This document shows, piece after piece, positions 28,113 through 36,732 of a stretch of 64,000 nucleotides of DNA (positions are counted from its first letter, which is position 1; each line of letters starts with the position of its first letter). The translations under genes were made by a program, and so were the position numbers. Under the pieces are notes generated by a model, which worked only from the letters and a program-made list of their open reading frames with translations, did not search any database and was not told the DNA's origin. Source of the DNA: Pedosphaera parvula Ellin514 (GTDB lineage Bacteria; Verrucomicrobiota; Verrucomicrobiia; Limisphaerales; Pedosphaeraceae); the NCBI RefSeq assembly GCF_000172555.1, contig NZ_ABOX02000005.1:124001-188000 (forward strand), given 5' to 3'.

Positions 28113-30548
28113 ATGATGGATCGTCGTGGATGGATTACATGCGGGCTGGTTGGTTCTTTTCTCGTCGTCGCCAGTGCTTTTGCCCAGGTCAATGTGCTCA
28201 CTTACCACAATGATAATGGTCGCACCGGACAGAATCTGAACGAGACAATTTTGACGCCCACGAACGTCAATCAAACGACATTTGGCAAGCTTGGTTCCTA
28301 TACTGTGGATGGTCAAATTTATACCCAGCCGCTGTACGTTTCGAATCTGCTTCTTCCCGGCCAGGGCACGCATAATGTGGTTTTTGTCGCCACGCAGCAC
28401 AACACGGTTTACGCGTTCGATGCGGACAGCAACGCCGGGCCGACGCGTGGATTAATCTGGCAGACAAACCTGGGGCCATCCGCGATCACGCCGAACAATG
28501 ATTTTGGCAATCGTTATCAGCCTTATCCGGACATTCGGCCGGAAGTGGGCATTACGGGCACGCCGGTTATTGATCTCGCTTCGGGCACACTCTTTGTCGA
28601 TGCCTTCACGCACGAGGGCACAAATTACTTTCATCGGCTTCACGCGCTCAACCTTACCAGTGGAACGGAGCAACCGAACGGCCCGGTCGTGGTCACCGCT
28701 TCCATTCCGGGAGTAGGAGCGGGAAGCATAGGAGGGCGGCAAATATTCAATGCCCGGCAGCAACTTCAACGCTCTGCATTGACCCTCGCCGGCGGCATTT
28801 TGTACGTGGCATATTGCGGGTATGGCGATACCGATCCATATCACGGCTGGGTTATTGGATTTAATCCGGCCAACCTTCAGCAGCTTACCAACTATGTTTT
28901 CAACACGACTCCCAACAGCGCGACGGGTGCTTACGGCACGAATGCCGGTGAAGGCGGTATCTGGATGGCAGGCGGCGGGTTGGCGGTGGATGCCAATACG
29001 AATTTATATTTCGAAGTCGGTAATGGAATTTTTAATGCCACGAATAATTCGGGCGGAACCGAGTATGGCGATGGTTTCATCCGGCTTTCGACTACCAACC
29101 GGCTGGCGGTGGCGGACTATTTTGTCCCTTACAATCAATTGGCCTTACAAGCCGCTGACAAAGATCTCGGTTCGGGCGGGTTATTAATACTTCCTGATCA
29201 ACCCGGGGTTTTTCCGCACTTAATGGTGGGCTCCGGTAAGGAAGGAAAAATGTATTTGATGAACCGCGACCTGATGACCACGGGCAATAATCATTATAAT
29301 GCCACCGGCACGGTGGATTATGTCCTGCAGACGATTACCGGGCAGATAACCGGGTCGTTTGACACTCCGGCCTATTTCAATGGAAGAATTTATTATGTGG
29401 GCACGGGAGACAAACTGAAAGCCTTTGCACTTAATAACGGGTTGCTGGTCGCCAGCCCTGTCTCTGTGGGACCGCGCACATTCGGATTTCCTGGCTCAAC
29501 ACCGAGTGTGACCGCCAACGGAACCAATAACGGGATCATTTGGACTCTGCAGATGGGAAGCCCGGCGGTGTTGGCTGCCTATGACCCGGTGGATTTGACG
29601 ACGGAAATTTATAATAGCACCCAAGCGGCGGGAAACCGGGATCAGCTTCCCAGTGGCGTCAAATTTGCCGTGCCTACGATCGCCAATGGAAAAGTCTATA
29701 TCGGCGGGCAGTATGCCTTATCCATCTTCGGCATTCTCGCTGACACTAATTTATTCACCTCGCCGGATATAGCGCCGCAGGGGACGGCAATTCTTGGTGT
29801 CAAGGATACCATTAGCAGCGGCACGGAGACATCGCTGGTTCATGCCGGTGTAATCGGTGCCATCAATGATGGCGATTCCTCCACGCGCGTGGACACTTTC
29901 AACGGGACCGGCACAAGCACCGCCAGTTTTGTGGGCGTTGTCTGGAATCAGCCGCTTACGAACCCCATTGTTCGTTTGGAATTGAGTCTGGCAATCTTCT
30001 TTGACGGTGGCTGGCTGGGCGTCAACGACGCAGGTCCAGGTGCTGGCGGATCACTCTCGGCCACACTACATCTGGTTGAGCCCACGGTGCAGGTCACGAC
30101 CAATGGTGGAAGCACATGGACCACAGCAGAGCACACGTCCGATTATCTTCAGGCGCTTAATGGACAGCAACTCCCGGCGGTTGTTTCTGGTCCACCCACA
30201 CACGTTACGGCCAATTTCCAACTCAGCGAACCGCAAGAAGGGATCAATGGTGTTCGGATCATCGGAACTGAAGGGGGCACTGCGAGCGGCGGTTTTCTGG
30301 GCGTGTTCGAACTGGCGGTTAAAACCAGCACACCGCAGCCGGTAAAGCTGATGAACGTGGCGATTGCCAGTGGACAGGTCCAGTTCGAGTTCGATTCACA
30401 GACAGCTGTAACGCATCTGGTTCAGTTTAAGACTTCGGCCACTGCGGACTGGCAAACGCTAGCATCCATAAAAGGCGATGGCACGCGCAAGCAAGTGACC
30501 GATAATCTCGCTGATGCGGAACGCATCTATCGGGTAACCAGTCAGTGA
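28113..30548 (+). CDS. Secreted PQQ-type beta-propeller protein
   Basis: About 811 residues from ATG at 28113 (tandem Met); the frame runs 47 codons upstream from a TTG, but only the internal start gives a signal peptide (ITCGLVGSFLVVASAFAQ). Residues about 30-540 form blades typical of PQQ/quinoprotein-like propellers (VFVATQHNTVYAFDADS, GKVYIGGQYALSIFG). I see no metal or PQQ ligands that would prove dehydrogenase activity, so it may be a binding scaffold. Residues about 560-735 resemble the galactose-binding-like domain duplicated in the preceding giant protein. The last about 70 residues are the shared C-terminal domain (AERIYRVTSQ). It follows the giant gene by 166 bp. Confidence 0.78.
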   Translation: MMDRRGWITCGLVGSFLVVASAFAQVNVLTYHNDNGRTGQNLNETILTPTNVNQTTFGKLGSYTVDGQIYTQPLYVSNLLLPGQGTHNVVFVATQHNTVYAFDADSNAGPTRGLIWQTNLGPSAITPNNDFGNRYQPYPDIRPEVGITGTPVIDLASGTLFVDAFTHEGTNYFHRLHALNLTSGTEQPNGPVVVTASIPGVGAGSIGGRQIFNARQQLQRSALTLAGGILYVAYCGYGDTDPYHGWVIGFNPANLQQLTNYVFNTTPNSATGAYGTNAGEGGIWMAGGGLAVDANTNLYFEVGNGIFNATNNSGGTEYGDGFIRLSTTNRLAVADYFVPYNQLALQAADKDLGSGGLLILPDQPGVFPHLMVGSGKEGKMYLMNRDLMTTGNNHYNATGTVDYVLQTITGQITGSFDTPAYFNGRIYYVGTGDKLKAFALNNGLLVASPVSVGPRTFGFPGSTPSVTANGTNNGIIWTLQMGSPAVLAAYDPVDLTTEIYNSTQAAGNRDQLPSGVKFAVPTIANGKVYIGGQYALSIFGILADTNLFTSPDIAPQGTAILGVKDTISSGTETSLVHAGVIGAINDGDSSTRVDTFNGTGTSTASFVGVVWNQPLTNPIVRLELSLAIFFDGGWLGVNDAGPGAGGSLSATLHLVEPTVQVTTNGGSTWTTAEHTSDYLQALNGQQLPAVVSGPPTHVTANFQLSEPQEGINGVRIIGTEGGTASGGFLGVFELAVKTSTPQPVKLMNVAIASGQVQFEFDSQTAVTHLVQFKTSATADWQTLASIKGDGTRKQVTDNLADAERIYRVTSQ

Positions 30549-30643
30549 ATCAGGCCAAGGTTGTTGAGCTGCCCTCATTGCAGGTTTTTGTAGATACTTC
30601 CACAATTTTTTGTTTCTTTAAAAAAACTTTCCAAAAAAACGTT

Positions 30644-30678
30644 GCGTAGCTATATAGCTACGCATATATTCGTAGCTA
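30644..30678. promoter_or_regulatory. Palindromic operator upstream of the ArsR-type regulator
   Basis: GCGTAGCTATATAGCTACGC (30644-30663) is a 20-bp perfect palindrome. The half-site CGTAGCTA repeats at 30671-30678, immediately before the regulator start at 30683. ArsR-family repressors typically bind such palindromes and autoregulate their operon. The site would cover or follow the promoter of the ArsR-SRPBCC-YdeI genes. Confidence 0.75.
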
Positions 30679-30682
30679 CATA

Positions 30683-31006
30683 ATGAATTTGAGACGAGAC
30701 GTATTTCAAGCAATGGCAGACCCGACCAGACGGGCTATACTTCTGTTGGTTGCTTCGCAATCCATGACAGCAGGTGCAATAGCCTCAAACTTTGACACAG
30801 CAAGGCCGACTGTTTCAAAACACCTGCAAATACTCACCGAGTGCGAATTGCTTAAACAGGAGCAAAACGGCAGAGAAATATATTATCACTTGAACCCCCA
30901 AAAGATAAAAGAAATAGCAGACTTTATTGAACCGTTTCGAAAATTGTGGGACGACAGGTTTAATAAATTGGAGGCCATTATGAAAAAAAGCAGATCAAAT
31001 AAATAG
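30683..31006 (+). CDS. ArsR-family winged-helix transcriptional regulator
   Basis: 107 residues with a complete ArsR helix-turn-helix: [17 protein letters not shown] near the start, recognition helix [19 protein letters not shown], and wing [13 protein letters not shown]. No CXC metal site is visible, so it belongs to the non-metal branch often paired with SRPBCC/AHSA1 proteins. A palindromic operator precedes it. It is 6 bp from the SRPBCC gene. The composition is visibly more AT-rich than flanking genes, and the gene order ArsR-SRPBCC-YdeI is common in Bacteroidota, suggesting acquisition. Confidence 0.9.
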   Translation: MNLRRDVFQAMADPTRRAILLLVASQSMTAGAIASNFDTARPTVSKHLQILTECELLKQEQNGREIYYHLNPQKIKEIADFIEPFRKLWDDRFNKLEAIMKKSRSNK

Positions 31007-31012
31007 AATAAC

Positions 31013-31477
31013 ATGGAACAAAAAACAAAAATCAATGCCGAGGATGGCAGGCAGGATTTGGTGATAACACGGGAATTTGATTTGCCATTGGAATTGCTTT
31101 TTAAAGCGTATGTAGAGCCCGACATTGTTGAGCAATGGATGGGCACGCGCGTGCTGAAACTCGAAAGTAAAAAGCACGGCAGTTACCAATTTGAAACAAC
31201 CGATCCTAAAGGAAACAAACACAGGTTCAATGGGGTCATTCATGAGTTTGTCCCGAACCGGAAAATCACGCGGACATTTGAAATGGAGAATACGCCTTTT
31301 GAGGTCCAGATCGAGTTCCTGGAATTTGAAAAACTCACTGACGACACCAGCAAGCTCAATATGCATGTAGTATACAGATCAGTCGCACTCAGGGACCAAA
31401 TGCTGCGGCTACCCTTTGCTCAAGGCATAAATATGGCACATAACCGGTTACAAGACATCGCAAGCAAATTAAAATAA
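31013..31477 (+). CDS. SRPBCC/AHSA1-like ligand-binding protein
   Basis: 154 residues of the activator-of-Hsp90-like START superfamily. Hallmarks are the opening ITREFDLPLELLFKAYVEPDIVEQWMG and the pattern FNGVIHEFVPNRKITRTFEMEN. Such proteins bind hydrophobic ligands in a helix-grip fold; the ligand here is unknown. It lies 6 bp after the ArsR gene and 6 bp before the YdeI-like gene, so the three form one operon. Confidence 0.88.
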   Translation: MEQKTKINAEDGRQDLVITREFDLPLELLFKAYVEPDIVEQWMGTRVLKLESKKHGSYQFETTDPKGNKHRFNGVIHEFVPNRKITRTFEMENTPFEVQIEFLEFEKLTDDTSKLNMHVVYRSVALRDQMLRLPFAQGINMAHNRLQDIASKLK

Positions 31478-31483
31478 CATACC

Positions 31484-32077
31484 ATGGCAAAGAGCAGCAT
31501 GAATCCCAAGGTTGATTTCTTTTTCAGTAAGGCCACTCAGTGGCAGGAAGAATTTGAGCAATTGAGAACCATCGTTGTTGGTTGCGGGCTGACCGAAGAA
31601 TTGAGGTGGGGTAAACCTTGTTACACATTCCAGGAAAAAAACATCGTTTTAATACATGGATTCAAAGAATACTGCGCGCTGCTGTTTATGAAAGGTGCCT
31701 TGTTGAAGGATTCCAAAGGCATTCTCATTCAACAAACGGAGAATGTGCAGGCCGCGCGCCAGATCCGGTTCACCAATGTCCGGGAAATAGTGAAGCTGCA
31801 ACCGATCCTGAAAGCCTATATCAAAGAAGCCATTGAAGTGGAAAATGCCGGTTTGGAAGTGAATTATAAAAAGACTGCAGAATTCACAATGCCTGAAGAA
31901 TTGCAAAATAAATTAAATGAAATCCCTGCCCTGAAAACTGCTTTTGCTGCATTGACGCCGGGACGGCAAAGAGGATACATCCTGTATTTTTCTGCAGCCA
32001 AACAATCCAAAACCCGGGAGGCAAGGGTTGAAAAATGTATGCCGCAAATTCTCAAAGGAAAGGGATTAGATGATTAG
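31484..32077 (+). CDS. YdeI/OmdA-like protein with DUF1801 domain
   Basis: 197 residues. The N-terminal part (WQEEFEQLRTIVVGCGLTEELRWGKPCYTFQEKNIVLI) matches the DUF1801 fold. The C-terminal part (TPGRQRGYILYFSAAKQSKTREARVEKCMPQIL) matches the OmdA/YdeI bacteriocin-protection-like domain. The biochemical role is unknown. Its stop overlaps the next small gene by 8 bp, so it belongs to the ArsR-led operon. Confidence 0.85.
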   Translation: MAKSSMNPKVDFFFSKATQWQEEFEQLRTIVVGCGLTEELRWGKPCYTFQEKNIVLIHGFKEYCALLFMKGALLKDSKGILIQQTENVQAARQIRFTNVREIVKLQPILKAYIKEAIEVENAGLEVNYKKTAEFTMPEELQNKLNEIPALKTAFAALTPGRQRGYILYFSAAKQSKTREARVEKCMPQILKGKGLDD

Positions 32078-32282
32078 CGATGCCACCAAACGTTCGATTC
32101 TTCGCTGGATACATATCGTCTTTAGCATCCCGATAGTCGGCTATATTTATAGTCCGTTTAAAGAATTGCCAAATTACGCCCCGGTTGTTCGGTATGTCGC
32201 CATCCCCGTCATTTTCCTTTCGGGGCTTTGTATGTGGAAAGGCCATCTCCTTCGGCGACTTATTGCGAAAAGATCGGGCTAA
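32070..32282 (+). CDS. Small two-helix membrane protein
   Basis: 70 residues with two hydrophobic stretches (IHIVFSIPIVGYIY and VVRYVAIPVIFLSGLCMW) separated by a short loop, and a basic C-terminus. No family assigned. It overlaps the YdeI-like gene by 8 bp. Its stop codon falls inside the left arm of the attC-like site at 32277-32339, as is common for genes carried on integron cassettes. Confidence 0.6.
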   Translation: MISDATKRSILRWIHIVFSIPIVGYIYSPFKELPNYAPVVRYVAIPVIFLSGLCMWKGHLLRRLIAKRSG

Positions 32283-32339
32283 CAAGATCCTGCGGCGAAC
32301 CCCGACTCAGAGTCGGTCAAATGAGCTTGAAAGTTAGGC
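32277..32339. other. attC-like recombination site (integron cassette junction candidate)
   Basis: GGCTAAC at the left end pairs, with one mismatch, with GTTAGGC at the right end (32333-32339), which fits the integron core consensus GTTRRRY. The 63-bp length is normal for attC. A hairpin CCGACT-CAG-AGTCGG (32302-32316) sits at its exact centre. The inner L-boxes are not clearly complementary, so the site may be decayed or coincidental. No integrase gene is in the window. Confidence 0.35.
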
Positions 32340-32354
32340 GCTAAAACCTGCTTT

Positions 32355-32750
32355 ATGAAAAAACGACCCACATCTGGGAGGAGTCGGAAAGAAATGAAGT
32401 CCCCAAAATTTAATTCAATTGAGGAATATTTGGCCTCACTGGACCCTGTGAAAGCAAGGACCTTCAGGTTCGTCATTGATTTCATTCTTACCGAATTTCC
32501 AGAACTGGAGTCCAAAATTTCCTGGAACGTGCCTACCATCCACCGGAAAGGGAAGTATGTATTTGGCCTGGCTGCCTACAAAAATCATCTCACATTGGCA
32601 CCCTGGAGTCCTCGTGTCATTGAAGACTTTAAGGTGAGGTTGGGGAAGTTTGTCGTCTGGAAGAACTGCTTTCAGATCCCTGTCGATTGGGAAATCGACA
32701 GAGAATTAGTGAAGGATTTGATCCGGGCCAGACTAGCCGAGCTGGACTAA
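32355..32750 (+). CDS. DUF1801 family protein
   Basis: 131 residues with the DUF1801 pattern: FNSIEEYLASLDPVKARTF, then ESKISWNVPTIHRKGKYVFGLAAYKNHLTLAPW, then a C-terminal helical part. The fold is related to YdhG and frataxin-like proteins; the function is unknown. It starts 15 bp after the attC-like site and is the last gene of the AT-richer group. The second DUF1801 domain in this cluster (see 31484-32077) suggests that related cassettes collected together. Confidence 0.85.
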   Translation: MKKRPTSGRSRKEMKSPKFNSIEEYLASLDPVKARTFRFVIDFILTEFPELESKISWNVPTIHRKGKYVFGLAAYKNHLTLAPWSPRVIEDFKVRLGKFVVWKNCFQIPVDWEIDRELVKDLIRARLAELD

Positions 32751-32813
32751 GAATATCTTTGGCATGCCGTCTAAATCGACGATGTTTTTGAGTTGTGGCT
32801 TGATTGGAATGGT

Positions 32814-34784
32814 ATGTCAGGCAGTCTCATGCTGATAAAAATGATTTTAGAGACGAAGCCAGAATACATACGCACCAACCTTTTGTTGAAAGCCAGCCTT
32901 TGGCTTGTGCTGGGACTCTTCGGTGTTTTCCCGGCCCATGGCGAAGCATCGTCCGAGGATGATTTTTATGCGCACACTGTCACTTCTGCCAAAGTTCTGC
33001 AGCAGTGGTATAACGGACAGGGTTTATGGGATTCCGCGGGTTGGTGGAATGCTGCCAACTGCCTGGAGGCGATTGAAAGTGTCATCGAATCCAATAATGG
33101 CCAGGAATATAGCGAGGTCATGCGCACGACGTTTGACAACAACAAGACCAACAATTTTCTTAACGAGTATTACGATGACGAGGGTTGGTGGGCGCTGACG
33201 TGGATTCGGGCGTTCGACCTCACGGGTGAGCCTCGTTATCTCGAGATGGCCGGGAAGATTTTCGAAGATATGAAGGGTGGTTGGGATGACCATTGCGGCG
33301 GTGGCATCTGGTGGAAGAAGGAGCGTCGTTACAAGAATGCGATCGCCAATGAGCTATTCCTGTTGGTTGCAATTCGCCTGCATCAAAGAACCCCTGACAA
33401 GGAAGGAGCCGGCAGTTATTTGGATTGGGCCAAACGTGAATGGACGTGGTTCAAGCAAACCGGGATGATTAATACCAACAACCTGGTCAATGACGGCTTG
33501 AATCGTAATTGCGAGAACAATGGGCGCACGACATTCACATACAATCAAGGGGTAATTATCGGCGGTTTGACGGAATTATACAGGAGCACTGCCGACACGA
33601 ATTGCTTATCGCAGGCGATCGCGATAGCAGATGCGACGGTTAAAATGCTGGTTAATTCCAATGGCATTTTGGAAGAGCCGAACGAGTCAAGAGGGCTGCA
33701 TGGGGCGGATGTCCCGCAATTCAAGGGCATTTTCATTCGTCATCTCGTGGAGCTTTACGAAGTGACGGGCAATCCGGCCTATCGCGAATTCCTGGTGCGA
33801 AATGCCCGCTCGGTGTGGCGCGGCGATCGCGATCAGACCAACGGTTTCGGTGGGCATTGGAGCGGGCCGATTGACGCAGTGGATGCCGTTCGTCACAGCT
33901 CCGCCATGAGGGTCATCACTGCACTGGCAGATCCGGTGACCACGAATTTAGTGTTCATCAAGGTGGCTGGCAGTCCTGAGTTTCGACACGAAGTGGGCGC
34001 GCCTGTGGGCGCAGCGGGTTGGAAGTGTGATGATGCCCAGCACTGTGGTTATTTTCTCAAAAGCCCGGACTTAACATCGCTCCCGGCAGGCACGCTGGAA
34101 GTCCAGTTTCGCCTGGCGATCAGCGCGCTCTCGCGGTCTGAGGCAAAGCTGGCGCGCCTGGAGGTCTGTGAGTCGGATGGGGAAGCAGTTCTCGCGCGTC
34201 GGGAGATAAGGTGGAACGAGTTCCATGAGGCAAATCAACCACAGAGTTTTTCCATTGCGTTCACGAATTCCGCCAAAGGTAATCCGGTGCAATTCCGCGC
34301 CTACTGGAATCAGGAGTCGAAGTCTCCGGTCATGACGGCCACGGATGTGAGCGTCAGCAATTATCGCAATTGGAGCGCGGCGAACCTAGGGCATGATTTG
34401 GGACGGATGGACAGATTCAGTCATTGGTTTGCTGATCCGCTTCGGGATAAGGCTGCCGGCTATCTGGTAAAAGGTCCGGAGACAGCAGACCTGCCTCCGG
34501 GCGAATACGACATTTGCTATGAGTTGAAGGTGGACAATTTTAATCGAGACAATTCAACCATCGCGACCATTAGCGTAGTGGACGTTGGAACAAAGAAGAT
34601 TCTGGCCACAAGAGATTTGCGGAGGGGTGATTTTGCCAACGTATTATACCAAACGTTTGCGTTGCCTGTAAAAACCGTTGCCGGCCAACGATTGGATTTT
34701 CGGACATTCTGGCATCATGCACCCACTGCGCCGCAATTGACCCAGCGCAGCGTTGTTATCAAGCCGCGTGTGAGAAATCCATAA
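32814..34784 (+). CDS. Secreted GH76 alpha-1,6-mannanase-like glycosidase
   Basis: About 656 residues. The GH76 alpha/alpha-barrel occupies about residues 45-390 and carries the catalytic Asp-Asp pair in NEYYDDEGWWALTW (Asp121-Asp122 from this start), as in bacterial endo-alpha-1,6-mannanases. Family features include WWNAANCLEAI and KNAIANELFLLVAIRLH. The last about 260 residues are beta-rich, probably two carbohydrate-binding-like sandwiches. A hydrophobic signal (LLKASLWLVLGLFGVFPAHG) follows the N-terminal stretch. The exact start is uncertain (TTG 32793, ATG 32814, 32829 or 32841). It probably cleaves fungal or yeast mannan. It faces the sialic-acid locus convergently. Confidence 0.85.
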   Translation: MSGSLMLIKMILETKPEYIRTNLLLKASLWLVLGLFGVFPAHGEASSEDDFYAHTVTSAKVLQQWYNGQGLWDSAGWWNAANCLEAIESVIESNNGQEYSEVMRTTFDNNKTNNFLNEYYDDEGWWALTWIRAFDLTGEPRYLEMAGKIFEDMKGGWDDHCGGGIWWKKERRYKNAIANELFLLVAIRLHQRTPDKEGAGSYLDWAKREWTWFKQTGMINTNNLVNDGLNRNCENNGRTTFTYNQGVIIGGLTELYRSTADTNCLSQAIAIADATVKMLVNSNGILEEPNESRGLHGADVPQFKGIFIRHLVELYEVTGNPAYREFLVRNARSVWRGDRDQTNGFGGHWSGPIDAVDAVRHSSAMRVITALADPVTTNLVFIKVAGSPEFRHEVGAPVGAAGWKCDDAQHCGYFLKSPDLTSLPAGTLEVQFRLAISALSRSEAKLARLEVCESDGEAVLARREIRWNEFHEANQPQSFSIAFTNSAKGNPVQFRAYWNQESKSPVMTATDVSVSNYRNWSAANLGHDLGRMDRFSHWFADPLRDKAAGYLVKGPETADLPPGEYDICYELKVDNFNRDNSTIATISVVDVGTKKILATRDLRRGDFANVLYQTFALPVKTVAGQRLDFRTFWHHAPTAPQLTQRSVVIKPRVRNP

Positions 34785-34796
34785 GTGAGGAATGGC

Positions 34797-35738
34797 TCAT
34801 GCCATGGCAAGCGGAGTTGTTGAACCGGATTGTCGGAGAAACGAAAACATGCCGGCTTGCTTCAATTCCTGCCGCAGATCCTCCTTCTGTTTCGCAGATA
34901 AATTTTGCAGGGGCGCGCGGACCGGCCCGCAGTCAATCCCGATCATTTTCATGATTGCCTTGGCAGCAGGCAACCCTCCGTGACGAATCATTATCGAAAT
35001 AATCTCGATGGCGAAAAGTTGGTGCTGACGGGCAGTGCGGATATCTCCAGCGTTGAACGCCGTCATCAATTGGAGATATACCGGGGCAATATAATTATAC
35101 GTGCTGCCCACGGCGCCGTTGGCGCCCATGGCTAACGACCCAAGAAGAATTTCGTCCCGTCCAAAAAGAATATTGAATCGCCCCTCTTCAAAATGAACAC
35201 ACTGGCTGTAATCCATCAAATTCTCATGGGTGAACTTGATGCCGGCGAGGTTGGGGATGCGATTGCCAGCGGTCATGAGAAAATCGAGCATGGAGAAATT
35301 GATCCCGGTCATGGCGGGCATATGGTAGAAATAAAACGGCAAACTGGGAGCTGCGGCGGCAATCTCCATACAATATTGCACCAACTGTTCCACGTTGGCC
35401 GGACGAAAAAAATTGGAACCCATCGTCGCGATGGCGTGCGCGCCAATATGCTCCGCGTGAGCTGCCAACTCGCAGCTTTCCTTCAGGGAGTTATGCCCAA
35501 CATGCACAATCACCCGCAACTGCGGCGGTGCTGTCGCGACCCATTTTTCAGCAACGAGCAGCCGCTCTTCGGTCGTCAAAGACAATCCTTCTCCCGTGGT
35601 GCCGCAAATAAAAGCGCCCTGAACTCCCGAGGCAGACAAGGCGTTCGCCTGGGTTTCGATCATGGGCAGATTAAGGCTGCCGTCCTCCAACATTGGTGTG
35701 AAAGGTGCGGCAATAAGTCCGGTCAATTTTGATTTCAT
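34797..35738 (-). CDS. nanA: N-acetylneuraminate lyase / DHDPS-superfamily aldolase
   Basis: 313 residues of the DapA/NanA class I aldolase fold. The carboxylate-binding motif GTTGEG is at 46-51, Tyr138 is in FYFYHMPA, and the Schiff-base lysine is Lys168 in GIKFTHENLMD. YHMP rather than YN(I/V)P favours neuraminate lyase over dihydrodipicolinate synthase. The reaction would split N-acetylneuraminate into ManNAc and pyruvate. Sialidase, NanM-like and MFS genes nearby on the same strand support this. It lies 104 bp downstream of the prepilin gene. Related KDG or KDPG-type aldolases are the main alternative. Confidence 0.83.
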   Translation of the reverse strand: MKSKLTGLIAAPFTPMLEDGSLNLPMIETQANALSASGVQGAFICGTTGEGLSLTTEERLLVAEKWVATAPPQLRVIVHVGHNSLKESCELAAHAEHIGAHAIATMGSNFFRPANVEQLVQYCMEIAAAAPSLPFYFYHMPAMTGINFSMLDFLMTAGNRIPNLAGIKFTHENLMDYSQCVHFEEGRFNILFGRDEILLGSLAMGANGAVGSTYNYIAPVYLQLMTAFNAGDIRTARQHQLFAIEIISIMIRHGGLPAAKAIMKMIGIDCGPVRAPLQNLSAKQKEDLRQELKQAGMFSFLRQSGSTTPLAMA

Positions 35739-35841
35739 ATTAGGGTTGGCACTGAAATAATTCTCTGAAAGTATTCCACATCACTCGTGGCAGATTCCGC
35801 CTCGATTTTTGATGCTGCCTCAGACTGTCCAAGGATTAATT

Positions 35842-36690
<849 letters not shown>

Positions 36691-36732
36691 ATACAACTCC
36701 GAAAAATGAAATTTCAGGATAAAGGTATTTGC

